Below are positions 44,179 to 53,832 of a stretch of DNA of 64,000 nucleotides, one piece after another (within the stretch, counting starts at the first letter, position 1; every line of letters begins with the position of its first letter). The DNA lies in NCBI GenBank assembly GCA_029261715.1, contig JAJDAT010000025.1:496001-560000 (forward strand), in the 5' to 3' direction. The stretch is from Nitrospinia bacterium. Lineage in GTDB: Bacteria > Nitrospinota > Nitrospinia > Nitrospinales > JAJDAT01. Below the pieces are notes generated by a model, which saw only the letters and a program-made list of their open reading frames with translations, did no database searches and was not told the DNA's origin. Made by a program: the position numbers and the translations under genes.

Positions 44179-44331
44179 CTAGTAACGATGTGAACTGGAG
44201 TTTGTGTCAACTGGTTTTGATTGATTAGTTTTTGCATTGTCTTTAGAGACAGGAGCGCTGGCACATCCCACAAAGTTAAACCCCACCCACATGCAAAAAA
44301 TCCAAATGGTTATTGTTTTTATAGTTTTCAT
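44179..44331 (-). CDS. Small lipoprotein
   Basis: The 50-residue frame starts MKTIKTITIWIFCM. A hydrophobic stretch follows and then the lipobox FVGC-AS, so the mature protein begins at Cys and is lipid-anchored. The remaining 22 residues are polar (Ser, Asn, Lys). Such a tiny protein is unlikely to be an enzyme. No Shine-Dalgarno is obvious. The signal and lipobox are the main support. Confidence 0.6.
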   Translation of the reverse strand: MKTIKTITIWIFCMWVGFNFVGCASAPVSKDNAKTNQSKPVDTNSSSHRY

Positions 44332-44551
44332 AAGTTCATTAGCAGTTTAAAAAAATTAGCCTAAAAAATATAACTATATTTTAGCAGATTTATTTCATTA
44401 GTACGTTTTTAAATCCTCATACTAAAAGTAGACAATTAAACAGAATTAGTTACATTTTTTATATGAGAAAATATTTGGCTTGAGAAATTAATTTTTATCT
44501 CATAAAATAGTTTTCCATTAATGTAATATTAATTTGTAATACTATAAAGTT

Positions 44552-45103
44552 ATGAAAGAACTAACCCAAATTGCAAGTAAATATAGTTCTGGTTGGATTA
44601 AATACAAACTACGAAAACCCAAACAAGAAGAGATCTCTGGAAAAATAGAAATCCAATCACTAAAATATAAAGGTTTCGAAGGATTTGGAACAATTAAAAC
44701 AGGTTCATTAGTTCTTGCTTTGATGAACGGGGATAAAGCTGTTGGTGTCATTAATATGATAGATCGGGGGAAAAATTTTGAAATACAGCAACTAGGGATA
44801 GATAAAAGTAATAAAAGAAAGGGGCTTTCTTATCTCCTTATGCTTGCAGCCGGTAAAAAAGCTGCTAAACACAATATGGGGCTAGAAGGGTCTGCTTTGT
44901 TTGAAGCTGAAGAAATGAAATTATACAGTAGAATGGCAGAAAAAAGTAATGTGAAATTAAAGGACCAGAAGTCAGGTCAACAAGTTTCCGCAGAGGAAGT
45001 AAGTTCTATTAGTAAAATTACCTGTGGTATTTTTTTTGATGAATTTACTAAAAGCATGGATAGTTTTAATGAATGGATGGGAGAGAGTCTTCCAAAATCA
45101 TAA
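44552..45103 (+). CDS. GNAT-like N-acetyltransferase candidate
   Basis: The 183-residue product has the core pattern of a GNAT fold: an N-terminal helix, strands with GDKAVGVINMIDRG and IQQLGIDKSNKRKGLSYLLMLAAGK, where KRKGLSYLLM resembles the acetyl-CoA pyrophosphate-binding turn. FEAEEMKLYSRM follows as the late helix. The match is moderate; the acceptor is unknown. The gene stands alone. Confidence 0.5.
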   Translation: MKELTQIASKYSSGWIKYKLRKPKQEEISGKIEIQSLKYKGFEGFGTIKTGSLVLALMNGDKAVGVINMIDRGKNFEIQQLGIDKSNKRKGLSYLLMLAAGKKAAKHNMGLEGSALFEAEEMKLYSRMAEKSNVKLKDQKSGQQVSAEEVSSISKITCGIFFDEFTKSMDSFNEWMGESLPKS

Positions 45104-45347
45104 AGTATGAGACAGACCTATGATTCAAAGCTAGTCGCTATATCTGTTTAGCTAACATCATGGCGACCAAACTGCGATACTCCGCCTACACTCAAGTAAT
45201 GTGCGTTTTGTCTAAAAATTAATTTTAAGTTTAGCGAGACCAGTTTACTGGAAGATACATTTAATGAGGTCTTGAAAAAATGGCCTATTGATCAAAAGCT
45301 AAGTCCAGAGAAAACCACTAGTAAGATTAGGTGGATAAAATAAAGAA

Positions 45348-46175
45348 TTAAAACCGTTTTTTTCGGAACGCGTTTTGAGCGAGGACGGAAACGATGAATA
45401 CCGAGCCGGCCAAGACGATGATCATTGGGCCAGAGGGTAGATCGGGTTCGTAAGACAACGCCAACCCTGAACATGTGAAGAAGATCCCAAGTATCACCGC
45501 CAATATCATCATGTGGTTGAGAGATCGAATATAATGATTCGCAATTGCTGGAGGAATGGTCAGCAAGGCAATGACTAATATCAAACCGACAATGCGGATC
45601 ATGATGACGACCGTAAAGCCGATCAAAATCAAAAATAGTATATAGAACCACTCAACGCTAATCCCGCGTAGTTTGGCAAATTCTTCGTCAAAGGCTACCG
45701 CTAGCAGTTGTTTATAGAACAATCCTACTGTCACCAATATAGCGAGATCCAATCCTCCGATAAGATATAAATCGTCGCGGGAAATCATGAGAATATTTCC
45801 AAAGAGATAGCTCATCAAATCCATATGGTAACCCGGCGCTTTCGATAAAAATAGGATTCCTACGGCCATACCCATAGACCACAACGCGCCGATGATTGTG
45901 TCTTCTTGTTGTTTCCAACGAAGACTGACCCAGCCTAAAATTAGAGCGAATATAACCGAAGCTACCAAGGCACCGCTCATTGGACTTTTTCCAAAAAAAT
46001 AGGCGATTCCCATTCCGCCTAAAATGGCGTGTGAAATTCCGGCTGCTAAATAACTGATTCGCTTGACCACAACATACGAACCAACAACACCGCAAGCAAC
46101 ACTGGCCAGTATTCCGCCAAGCAGCGCGTTTTGTAAAAAATAGTGAGACGTTAACGCTTCAAAAAATTCGGACAT
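45348..46175 (-). CDS. znuB: Metal ABC transporter permease (ZnuB/MntB type)
   Basis: The 275-residue protein has 8 to 9 hydrophobic helices and the family signature GISHAILGGMGIAYFFG. It forms the membrane channel of a zinc/manganese/iron ABC importer with the ATPase encoded 15 bases upstream. The substrate-binding protein is not in the window. Zn or Mn cannot be told apart from sequence, so the symbol is provisional. Confidence 0.88.
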   Translation of the reverse strand: MSEFFEALTSHYFLQNALLGGILASVACGVVGSYVVVKRISYLAAGISHAILGGMGIAYFFGKSPMSGALVASVIFALILGWVSLRWKQQEDTIIGALWSMGMAVGILFLSKAPGYHMDLMSYLFGNILMISRDDLYLIGGLDLAILVTVGLFYKQLLAVAFDEEFAKLRGISVEWFYILFLILIGFTVVIMIRIVGLILVIALLTIPPAIANHYIRSLNHMMILAVILGIFFTCSGLALSYEPDLPSGPMIIVLAGSVFIVSVLAQNAFRKKRF

Positions 46176-46190
46176 GAGTTAGATAGATCC

Positions 46191-46937
46191 TTAGTGGTGA
46201 CCGTGGCCATGATCGTGGGCGATCATTTTTACATGTTTGCCGTATAAGTCCTGGATGGCTTCTCCGTCCAAACTAGAAACTTGATGAGTGATCAATGTTC
46301 GATTTAAACATGCGGCTCTGTGTATGTACTCCGATATAAAACCGATGTCGTGTGAAACAACCAATATTGCGATGCGCTCGTTTAAGATTTTGAGTAATTC
46401 GAATATATCTTTTTCGATACGTAAATCGACGTTAGCGGTTGGTTCATCTAAAATTAAAATTTTGGGTTCGCAGGCTAACGCTCGCGCAACCAATACTCTT
46501 TGCAATTGTCCGCCAGAAAGACTGCCGATAGTTCTATCCTTAAACTCCAATACTTCGACGTCTTCCATCGCTTTTTTAGCAATGGCTTTATCTTTTTTAT
46601 TATAAAAACCAAATTTGGATGTTCGGCCAAGGCGGCCCAACAAAACGGTTTCCTCAACCGTTATTGGGAAATCACGATTGAACTTGGCGATTTGTGGCAT
46701 GTATCCGATTTCGCTTCGACTATTTTCTGTGGAGTCGCCAAATATGGTTATTTTTCCATAATCTGGTTCTAAGATGCCTAGGATAATTTTTAGTAACGTT
46801 GTTTTACCGCCGCCATTGGGGCCAACGATACCAATAAACTCGTTTTCTTTGATTGATAGATCTACGTTTTCCAGAACCTTGGGGCCACCGTAGCTAAAGG
46901 AAACGTTTTCTATTCGAATGATTTCTTTAGCGCTCAT
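46191..46937 (-). CDS. znuC: Metal ABC transporter ATP-binding protein (ZnuC type)
   Basis: The 248-residue ATPase has Walker A GPNGGGKTT, signature LSGGQ, Walker B ILILDEP and an H-loop HD in VVSHDIG. The C-terminal HDHGHGHH is His-rich, as in many zinc transporters, and may bind the metal. It is the first gene of a two-gene operon with the permease. No solute-binding protein accompanies it. Confidence 0.9.
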   Translation of the reverse strand: MSAKEIIRIENVSFSYGGPKVLENVDLSIKENEFIGIVGPNGGGKTTLLKIILGILEPDYGKITIFGDSTENSRSEIGYMPQIAKFNRDFPITVEETVLLGRLGRTSKFGFYNKKDKAIAKKAMEDVEVLEFKDRTIGSLSGGQLQRVLVARALACEPKILILDEPTANVDLRIEKDIFELLKILNERIAILVVSHDIGFISEYIHRAACLNRTLITHQVSSLDGEAIQDLYGKHVKMIAHDHGHGHH

Positions 46938-47267
46938 TTATGTTGAACTTTTCAAAGGAATTAACTTTTTTTAGATCAAGGCGAGTTCTTTCACCGATAC
47001 TAACGTATCGCTTCAGGATGACGCGCGAGAGGGACTGAGTTAGCTTAATTTTTCTTTCAATTAACATGGTATCCATGTATTACGCTCAGCATGAAAATAT
47101 GTTTAATGGTTCTATTTAACCAAATAAATTATTGGGTTATTTAGCTTAATTGGGATTTTGATTCTATTCTATAGGTCTTTTGTCGCTTCGACAAATCAAA
47201 AATAGAACTTAAAAAGGTGGCTATTAAGTAAACCACTTGAGAAGTAATTTGAGGTTTTTTTAGGAAA
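46938..47267. other. Gene-free interval holding dispersed repeats
   Basis: Bases 46938-47267 lie between znuC and the cytochrome gene and hold no credible ORF. A repeat copy occurs at 46973-47038, with a further piece near 47080 (GCTCAGCATGAAA). The rest is AT-rich; it should include the znuC promoter region. Confidence 0.5.
46973..47038 (+). repeat. Dispersed intergenic repeat with hairpin (copy B)
   Basis: The inner stem CGATAC/GTATCG around TAAC occupies the same place as CGAACC/GGTTCG in copy A. The flanks AAGGCGAG and CTTCAGGATGAC match. The stem bases differ but still pair. Confidence 0.7.
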
Positions 47268-49178
47268 CTATTCCAAGATAAATTGAAACCAACTGGAGAT
47301 GGATTTATTAGTTCCGGTTTCGTCTGAAGAGCCGTCCCAAGCGTTGAAGGCAAAAGAATGATTTGTCCCTGGTTCAAGTTGGGTGTCTTGTGAAGAGTCT
47401 GAGTTTTCAAGTTTTCGCTTGAAGACTACTTGATACTGTCCGTATTGATAAATGGCTTTTGATTCTACCCCTTGCGATTCTTTAGCTTGAGGTTTTACGC
47501 TTCCTAAACCTTTAGCGTTTGATTCAACCACCCCAAGTGGATATGAGTTCCATTTCCAGATGTTAACGGAGTTTTCTTTATCTCCGTTTAAGAAATAAGG
47601 TTTCTCTCCGCTTCTCTTATTTTCGACAGGAAACTGAATAGCAAATGAATCTGCAAACTCCTGTGGATTGGGAGGAACAGGTTCTTTTTCTTTAGGTTCT
47701 TTCAAACCTTTTAGTTTTTCTGGAATGGGAGGAACTGGGGATTCTTTTAGAGGAATCAGTTTTTGTAGAACAGGATCGAAAGTAGGGTCGTCCCAACTCG
47801 CAAAGATCGAAATTTCAGATCCGTTATGAATCGCTTTGATTTTAACGCTTTCAACCATTGGGAAATAGGATTTATCTTGTTCAGCTACCTGTCCGCCTAA
47901 GGGGTAATAGTGAGTATCTACAGAATTCCATTTCTTATCACTAGGATCGTTTGGTAATTCCCCATCGATTCTTTTTATATGAATTAATTTGTCTGTTTTG
48001 GGTTTTTGGGGAGGAGAAAGGGTTTGGATATAATTAACGATGCTCCAAATTTGATCGTCTTTCAATAATCTTTTTGAAAATCTGGGCATTGCCGAACCAT
48101 ACAAGCCAGTCCTTAAAGTTAAAAATAGATCTTTCCTTTTTGATCCTCTTCGAAAAGTCCAAGCTTTAGTTAAATTTCTTGGCCAAATATCTCCAGAAGA
48201 GATGCTGACAATTCGATCCGACGCTTCGCCATCACTTCTGCCTTCAAAACCGTGACATCCAGAGCAATTTTCTAAATAGAGTTGACGTCCTTCTTTTACG
48301 CTGTCTAAAGAAAACGCAGGCGGTTCTGGTACTTTTACAATTTTATGTTTTCGTCCTCGCTCCATAAACTTTTCAAATTTAGGAGCTAAGGTTTTTAGAT
48401 ATAAGATTAGGCTTTTTCGGTCCGGCTCAGAAAGAACTTGCCAACCGGGCATCGTAGTGCCATCCATACCGAGAGTCAGAGTCTTAAACATATCTTCATC
48501 TGTTGGGATTTTACCGATTGGCGTGGATCTTAACTTGTATTGCCCTTTGGTTAAATTTCTTGGCGGTGGGCTTGAGTAATTTATCGTGATGCCTTTTCCA
48601 TCGCCTTTGTCGCCATGGCATTGAGTGCAGTTTTCTTGGAAAAGAGCTTTGCCGCGTTTAATGGAAGGTTTAGATTTGTTTTCGTGAATCGTCAGTAAAT
48701 AGTGAGACCTTTGATAGATATAGGCAATTACATACCAGACCTCATTTTCAGAGAGAGAGTCTTCCCACGCTGGCATTGCCGAATTCCAAGGTTCGAATTT
48801 TTTCGGTAGCCCTGGGCCGCCTTTCATTATTCTCCAAAACGCATAAGCTGGCGGTTTTTTTAGAATAGTATCTTTGCCTATAAAATTTGCGGGAGGGGGT
48901 GAGAAGCTATCGCCAAATAAACCTTTGCCATTTAATAAATCGCCATGACAGAGAAAACATTTTTTAAAATAGACTTTTGAGCCTTTTTGGAATGCTTGCT
49001 CCCCGGCTTTTCCTCTTAAAGGAAAAGGGGGCTGCAAGTTTTTTAAAGCGTATGTTTTTCCTTTAACGTCAATTTCGGCAGGCATATCCATTGCCGAGGG
49101 ACCGCTAAAGGAAAAAGCTTGAGAGCTAATAGAAAAGCAAAATAAAACGGTAAGAAAAAAGAGAGACTGTTTTGTCAT
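47268..49178 (-). CDS. Tri-haem cytochrome c with EB_dh-type haem domain
   Basis: The 636-residue precursor has a signal peptide (about 1-24) and three class I cytochrome c domains with haem motifs at C74-x2-CH, C184-x2-CH and C305-x2-CH. Likely axial Met are at 135, 243 and 364 (SAMP, TTMP, SAMP). From about 400 it has an ethylbenzene-dehydrogenase-gamma/DMSO-reductase-type haem b domain (FASWDDP, DSFAIQFP, PYFLNGDKENSVNIWKW, FAFNAWDGS). This domain is found in the gamma subunit of nitrite oxidoreductase and relatives. The Met often seen before Gly in this fold is Asn here. Periplasmic electron transfer is the expected role. It follows a cupredoxin gene by 60 bases. Confidence 0.88.
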   Translation of the reverse strand: MTKQSLFFLTVLFCFSISSQAFSFSGPSAMDMPAEIDVKGKTYALKNLQPPFPLRGKAGEQAFQKGSKVYFKKCFLCHGDLLNGKGLFGDSFSPPPANFIGKDTILKKPPAYAFWRIMKGGPGLPKKFEPWNSAMPAWEDSLSENEVWYVIAYIYQRSHYLLTIHENKSKPSIKRGKALFQENCTQCHGDKGDGKGITINYSSPPPRNLTKGQYKLRSTPIGKIPTDEDMFKTLTLGMDGTTMPGWQVLSEPDRKSLILYLKTLAPKFEKFMERGRKHKIVKVPEPPAFSLDSVKEGRQLYLENCSGCHGFEGRSDGEASDRIVSISSGDIWPRNLTKAWTFRRGSKRKDLFLTLRTGLYGSAMPRFSKRLLKDDQIWSIVNYIQTLSPPQKPKTDKLIHIKRIDGELPNDPSDKKWNSVDTHYYPLGGQVAEQDKSYFPMVESVKIKAIHNGSEISIFASWDDPTFDPVLQKLIPLKESPVPPIPEKLKGLKEPKEKEPVPPNPQEFADSFAIQFPVENKRSGEKPYFLNGDKENSVNIWKWNSYPLGVVESNAKGLGSVKPQAKESQGVESKAIYQYGQYQVVFKRKLENSDSSQDTQLEPGTNHSFAFNAWDGSSDETGTNKSISSWFQFILE

Positions 49179-49238
49179 TTTCGTTTTTTATGGAAAAGCT
49201 TTTAAAAAAGTTTTGAGCCTAGCGCTAAAAATGAACAG

Positions 49239-50099
49239 TTAAGGTTTTAAGTCGTCCTTTGTAAAAGCCTTCTTTGCTTCTTTTTTAATCCTACCAGATT
49301 TGATGGTTTCGTATAGAGGGCGAATTACTTTGTCGCCATTAAATGCAAAATCAAGGTTAATGGTCTCATTAGGGCCGATATGAATTTTTTTCTTAACCTT
49401 CTTCATCAAATAATGCCATCCGGTAATATTGTAGTCACCAGGAGGAATATTTTCGATTTTATAAGTACCATCCTTACCGGTAATTTGATTGTATGGATTT
49501 TGAACGCGGTATCCAAATGTCTGCATAAATTCATGCATTCCGCAAATCATCTGAAAAATTTTGAATTTCTTTTGAAAAGTAACTTGCCCATGAGTGATAT
49601 CTTCTGCAGGTACAGGCAGGTTTTGAATAATTTTCCCTCTTTCAGCTTGATAAACCTGGCTGTTGTGCATGACTGGGTCTACGTTATCAACTGTAAACTT
49701 GCCACCTTGGCGGACAACGCTGACGTCAGGGGTGAACTTACAGTTTTCAGACAATATATCGATTGTTTTTTCTGGAAAACTTTTTCCGGAATCTACATGG
49801 TCAATAGCAATGACCACATTCCTCATTCCCTTATTGTCGTCAGTAATGAAATCATGAACAACACGATTTTCTTCATCATCTGTATCAACCCCTTCATCTA
49901 CTTGAACCTCAGCACATAAATCTATATTTGGATATAAAACAAGATGAAAAACTCTTGGTTGGGGAGTTTTACCATCTAATATAGCGCGGCCTTGTATTGT
50001 TCCTCCATTCTGGACTTCAATTTCTTGGTAGGCCCAGGAGTTTGAGACTAGTAAAAAGAAAATAAGAAATGTGCTCAAACCCAATTTGCTCTTCAACAT
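49239..50099 (-). CDS. Secreted cupredoxin with carboxypeptidase-regulatory-like domain
   Basis: The 286-residue precursor has a signal peptide (about 1-23). The cupredoxin part carries H145 (PVMHNSQVY) and C186-x2-H189-x2-M192 (ICGMHEFM), the four ligands of a type 1 copper site. After it, TGKDGTYKIENIPPGDYNITGWH is a carboxypeptidase-regulatory-like beta sandwich. It is the first gene of the operon with the tri-haem cytochrome, so the two probably exchange electrons in the periplasm. The lysine-rich tail may help docking. Confidence 0.82.
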   Translation of the reverse strand: MLKSKLGLSTFLIFFLLVSNSWAYQEIEVQNGGTIQGRAILDGKTPQPRVFHLVLYPNIDLCAEVQVDEGVDTDDEENRVVHDFITDDNKGMRNVVIAIDHVDSGKSFPEKTIDILSENCKFTPDVSVVRQGGKFTVDNVDPVMHNSQVYQAERGKIIQNLPVPAEDITHGQVTFQKKFKIFQMICGMHEFMQTFGYRVQNPYNQITGKDGTYKIENIPPGDYNITGWHYLMKKVKKKIHIGPNETINLDFAFNGDKVIRPLYETIKSGRIKKEAKKAFTKDDLKP

Positions 50100-50602
50100 C
50101 TTATATATTTCTCCTAAACAATAACAATATGGCTAATCATTTGATCAATAACGCGGACAATAGGGAGATTTTTGAACGATTTTTGATATTAATAACGAAT
50201 TCAAAGATCAGGTTTTATAGTAAATAGGGAATATGGGTCAAGTCAAGATAAACTTAAAATATCAGAACTTATAACTTTATCTAAAAAATAAGTTTTTAAA
50301 GCGTTTAATAATTAAGGTTTAGTCTAGAAAAATGTCAAAAGTTAATCCTTTAGTTTAGTATTAGATATTTAGAATTTAAAAAAATTCTCTGAATTTTTTA
50401 ATCTTAAAGCAATGAAGTTAAATTTTAGTAAGATAATTGAGACACATAAGCGGAAAAACTTTAGAACTTGACTCACAACCGCTTGTTTGCTATCGTAAAT
50501 TCAATAACTTAAGCTATGTAATTTCAGTTAGTTACGAATTTTTTCCCGCCATGATCGATAAAGGTCGTAGAATAACGGACTTAATGAATTAAAATCCCTG
50601 GT
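50100..50602. other. 503-base intergenic region without a visible gene
   Basis: Between divergent genes (cupredoxin leftward, lytic transglycosylase rightward). It is very AT-rich and must hold both promoters. I saw no repeat, hairpin or ORF I would defend. Confidence 0.4.
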
Positions 50603-50635
50603 TTGATTAATCTATTAAGGAAGAGACGCAACATT

Positions 50636-53008
50636 TTGCTAATAAGAGTTAAAAGTTATTTTGTCATATTCTTCCTTGCTTGTGTATTTCTATATTCTCC
50701 TTCCTTAGTTGAAGCAAAGACCGCCTATATAAGAAGCGCAGAGCGTCCTTTTAATGTTCCGCGAGGTTTAGAAGACCGAGTCAATTTCTGGAAACTCGTT
50801 TATTCCAAATACACGACCAATCACGCCATAATTCACGATGAAGATCATTTAGATGTTATTTATGAAGTGATTTTTATCAGTCCTTCTATGTCTTCGCGAT
50901 CCAAGGATCGGAAGATTAATGCGGTAAAAGCAAAATATAAAAAGATACTTAGAAGACTTGCGGTAAAGGGTAGTAAAAGATTAACGGCGGAAGAGAAAAG
51001 AGTCTCTAAGCTTGTGAAAGGCGGTTACTACCGGGCTGCTAGGAGTATCCGACTACAAATTGGTCAAAAAGATAGGTTCCGCAGAGGTTTGGAAATCTCT
51101 GGGAAGTATATGAAACACATAAAAAGAATTTTTAGGTATCACGGCCTTCCCGAAGAGTTGACAGTTCTTCCTCATGTAGAGTCCTCCTTTCAAGTGTCAG
51201 CTTATTCTAGCGCTGGCGCGGCTGGTATTTGGCAGTTTACGCGTTCTACCGGTAAGTTGTTTATGAAAGTTGGTTATGAGATTGACCAAAGATTAGATCC
51301 TATTTTGGCTACAGAAGCGGCAGCAAAATTGTTAAAAAGGAACTTCCGTAAATTGAAAAGTTGGCCCTTGGCGATAACCGCATACAATCACGGTTCTCAA
51401 GGGATGGCGCGCGCTAAGAAACGACATGGTTCCAGTATCGTAGAGGTAATAAAACGTTATCGTAGCAGAACCTTTGGTTTTGCCTCCCGAAACTTTTATG
51501 CAGAGTTTTTGGCTGCCTTAGATGTTGCCAATAATAGTAAAAAATATTTCCCGGGCCTGAAAAAGGAGCCCTTATTAAAGACAACCTCAATGCGTCTGCC
51601 GCATTATTTGGATATAAAAACGGCGGTTCGTTATTTTGGAATGTCTAAAGACAAAATTTCCGAATTTAATCCATCGCTAAGAAAGACGATATTGACTGGA
51701 CAAAAAAGGATTCCTAGAGGTTTTGAGTTTACCGCTCCTGCAGCGAGTTATAAGAACTTAAAATCCGTTTACTCGGATATTCCAGGTTCACTCAAACATA
51801 AAAGGCAAAAGCCTTCAAAATGGTATCGAGTGAGGAGAGGGGATAACCTTTCTCAAATTGCTTCACGTTTTAGAGCTGATTTAAGGACTTTAAAAAGAAT
51901 AAACGGTATTGGTCGAAGAAACCTGATTTATGCAGGACAAGTTTTACAACTGCCTAACTCTAATGGAAGGAGTTGGACAAAAGCTCCATCTCCATCGATT
52001 GTTAAGGCTAAGTATAGCTACGACGAGTCTAGCGATTTTTTTAAGCATAAAGTTAGAAAACGGGAAAACTTATCGATAATCGCAAAGAAATATAAAATAA
52101 ACCCAATCGGTTTAGCGGCTTTTAACAGTATTAGGAACCCAGATAATCTTTACCCAGGGCAAGTTTTAAAGATCCCTGGTAATCGTAAAGTAAGCAATCC
52201 TGGTCGTGTTGTTAGAGCCAGTCTTAATTATGAAAAATCCAGCGACTTTTTTAGATATAAAGTTAAGAAAAACGAGAATTTGTCCGTCATTGCAAAGCGG
52301 TTTAAGGTTGATCCGATTGGGTTAGCGGCTTTTAATAAAATTAAAAACCCGGACACTCTCTACCGGGGACAGAAATTGAAAATTCCATTAGGTCCTCAAG
52401 AAAAGCAAACTTGGACTTCTGGACCTTCCCTAAAAGTTGTCAGGACAGACGACAGTATTCAAATATCTGATATTAAAAAAGAGGATATTCCTAAAACGAT
52501 TAAATTAGAGTTTGATAAACCTGCTTCTATTTCCACTGAGAACCTCAAAGATCGACCGGCTTTTGGTTCGGTGCAATTCCCGAAAAAAATTAAAAATGCG
52601 AAAATAGGCACTATTGTGGTGGATTTTGACGAGACTTTGAGCCATTACGCCGAATGGGCCAGGGTTTCTGTAAAAGAATTAAAAGCTCTTAACGGATTTG
52701 GCCGGAAAAAGACAATAATTGTTAATAGGCCTATAAGAATTTCATTTTTAAAGACCAGCTCAGAAGTTTTTGAACAGAAAAGAAGAGACCACCATATTTC
52801 CATCCAACAAGATTTCTTCAAAAATTATCGAGTTCACAAGACGCTTTCAAGAAAAGTTAGGAAAGGCGAGACAATTTGGAAGATTTGTAACAGTTTGTAC
52901 TCGATGCCATATTGGCTTTTAAGTGTTTATAATCCCGGAACCGACGTGAAATCCATAATGCCTGGAGATTTAATAACAATTCCTCTAATTCGATCCAAAA
53001 ACACCTAA
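50636..53008 (+). CDS. mltD: Membrane-bound lytic transglycosylase with LysM repeats (MltD type)
   Basis: After a signal peptide (SPSLVEA), an SLT/lysozyme-like domain contains GLPEELTVLPHVESSF (catalytic Glu), AYSSAGAAGIWQFTRSTG and ITAYNHGSQGMARA. Four LysM repeats follow (YRVRRGDNLSQIASRF, HKVRKRENLSIIAKKY, YKVKKNENLSVIAKRF, RKVRKGETIWKIC), which bind peptidoglycan. Lytic transglycosylases cut glycan strands to 1,6-anhydro ends. The start TTG 50636 is preferred since AAGGAAGAG lies 10 bases upstream; the frame extends to TTG 50603 without support. A full-length member of the MltD family, somewhat longer than E. coli MltD. Confidence 0.88.
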   Translation: MLIRVKSYFVIFFLACVFLYSPSLVEAKTAYIRSAERPFNVPRGLEDRVNFWKLVYSKYTTNHAIIHDEDHLDVIYEVIFISPSMSSRSKDRKINAVKAKYKKILRRLAVKGSKRLTAEEKRVSKLVKGGYYRAARSIRLQIGQKDRFRRGLEISGKYMKHIKRIFRYHGLPEELTVLPHVESSFQVSAYSSAGAAGIWQFTRSTGKLFMKVGYEIDQRLDPILATEAAAKLLKRNFRKLKSWPLAITAYNHGSQGMARAKKRHGSSIVEVIKRYRSRTFGFASRNFYAEFLAALDVANNSKKYFPGLKKEPLLKTTSMRLPHYLDIKTAVRYFGMSKDKISEFNPSLRKTILTGQKRIPRGFEFTAPAASYKNLKSVYSDIPGSLKHKRQKPSKWYRVRRGDNLSQIASRFRADLRTLKRINGIGRRNLIYAGQVLQLPNSNGRSWTKAPSPSIVKAKYSYDESSDFFKHKVRKRENLSIIAKKYKINPIGLAAFNSIRNPDNLYPGQVLKIPGNRKVSNPGRVVRASLNYEKSSDFFRYKVKKNENLSVIAKRFKVDPIGLAAFNKIKNPDTLYRGQKLKIPLGPQEKQTWTSGPSLKVVRTDDSIQISDIKKEDIPKTIKLEFDKPASISTENLKDRPAFGSVQFPKKIKNAKIGTIVVDFDETLSHYAEWARVSVKELKALNGFGRKKTIIVNRPIRISFLKTSSEVFEQKRRDHHISIQQDFFKNYRVHKTLSRKVRKGETIWKICNSLYSMPYWLLSVYNPGTDVKSIMPGDLITIPLIRSKNT

Positions 53009-53169
53009 AATTTTGGAAATTATTCCAACTAATTGAATTTGTTGGAGTTGTTTGAAAATTAAATTTTTTTAATTTAACCTCAAAATTCAGGCCTACCTAA
53101 TATCGGAACAATGGAAGTTTTTAAGAGAGAAAAAGTGAGAAAAACCCCAAAATAAAGCGAAATAAATGG

Positions 53170-53197
53170 TTGACATGTATTTGTGGGTGGGTATAAT
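53170..53197 (+). promoter_or_regulatory. Consensus sigma-70 promoter
   Basis: TTGACA at 53170-53175, a 16-base spacer and TATAAT at 53192-53197. Both hexamers are perfect. It would give a leader of about 125 bases for the secreted protein at 53331. Confidence 0.8.
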
Positions 53198-53330
53198 TGC
53201 TACGGAAATTGAATAGGATTTTAACCGAGAGATCGTTTAGATAAAAGTAGTTTATTTTGTAAATAGGGAACGGAAAAATTTAGTTACTTATCCGTTTCAA
53301 TTTTAATGCATGGATAGGGAGGATAAGCTA

Positions 53331-53780
53331 ATGAAGAAAGTGGCTTTAATCATTCTTGCGGTTGCTGTATCAGCATTTTTTACAGTATCTGCATTCGCAG
53401 GCAGTTTAGCTCCAGGCTCAATGACTAGCTGTAACAACGCTAAGTCTATTACCTTAACCAACTCTGGTGGGTCAGGATCTGATCGTACCAACGCTAACTT
53501 AGTTGTTTGGAAAGAGATCAACGCAACTACTGTTCCTATTACATTAGGACCTGGCGATCATAATGGTTTTCCTGGTAACGGTGGTGGAAGCTCTGGATAC
53601 AAAGGAAAAAATGGTAATGACACTACGGTAAACATGGGTACTAAACACATCATGGGCCGAAAAAGCGTTACCTTGTTCCCACAACCTAATTTCAGCCGTG
53701 GCGATTCTATCGGTGATATTAGTGGCGAAGTACGAATCACCAATACCGGTACAATTGGTGTTAGTGTTGCCTGCAACTAA
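53331..53780 (+). CDS. Small secreted protein, probably highly expressed
   Basis: The start is ATG 53331 because GGGAGG lies 8 to 9 bases upstream; a frame extending to 53310 has no such site. The 149-residue precursor has a classic signal peptide (MKKVALIILAVAVSAFF, ending AFAG). The mature part is Gly/Asn/Thr-rich with one early Cys (TSCNNA) and one at the end (VACN), likely a disulfide. No family recognised. It has a consensus promoter, strong ribosome-binding site and a strong terminator, all pointing to high expression. A structural or surface protein is plausible. Confidence 0.8.
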   Translation: MKKVALIILAVAVSAFFTVSAFAGSLAPGSMTSCNNAKSITLTNSGGSGSDRTNANLVVWKEINATTVPITLGPGDHNGFPGNGGGSSGYKGKNGNDTTVNMGTKHIMGRKSVTLFPQPNFSRGDSIGDISGEVRITNTGTIGVSVACN

Positions 53781-53794
53781 TTCGATTTAAAAAT

Positions 53795-53832
53795 AAAACC
53801 GGTTGGGGATTTCCCCGACCGGTTTTTTTTTG
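53795..53832 (+). terminator. Strong intrinsic terminator
   Basis: AAAACCGGTTGGGGA pairs with TCCCCGACCGGTTTT, one wobble, short loop, followed by a T-run. Confidence 0.92.

Noticed and set aside
45206-45345. Protein-like stretch of about 41 codons after the GNAT-like gene
   Set aside because: No start codon in frame and no match recognised; could be a gene remnant but cannot be supported.
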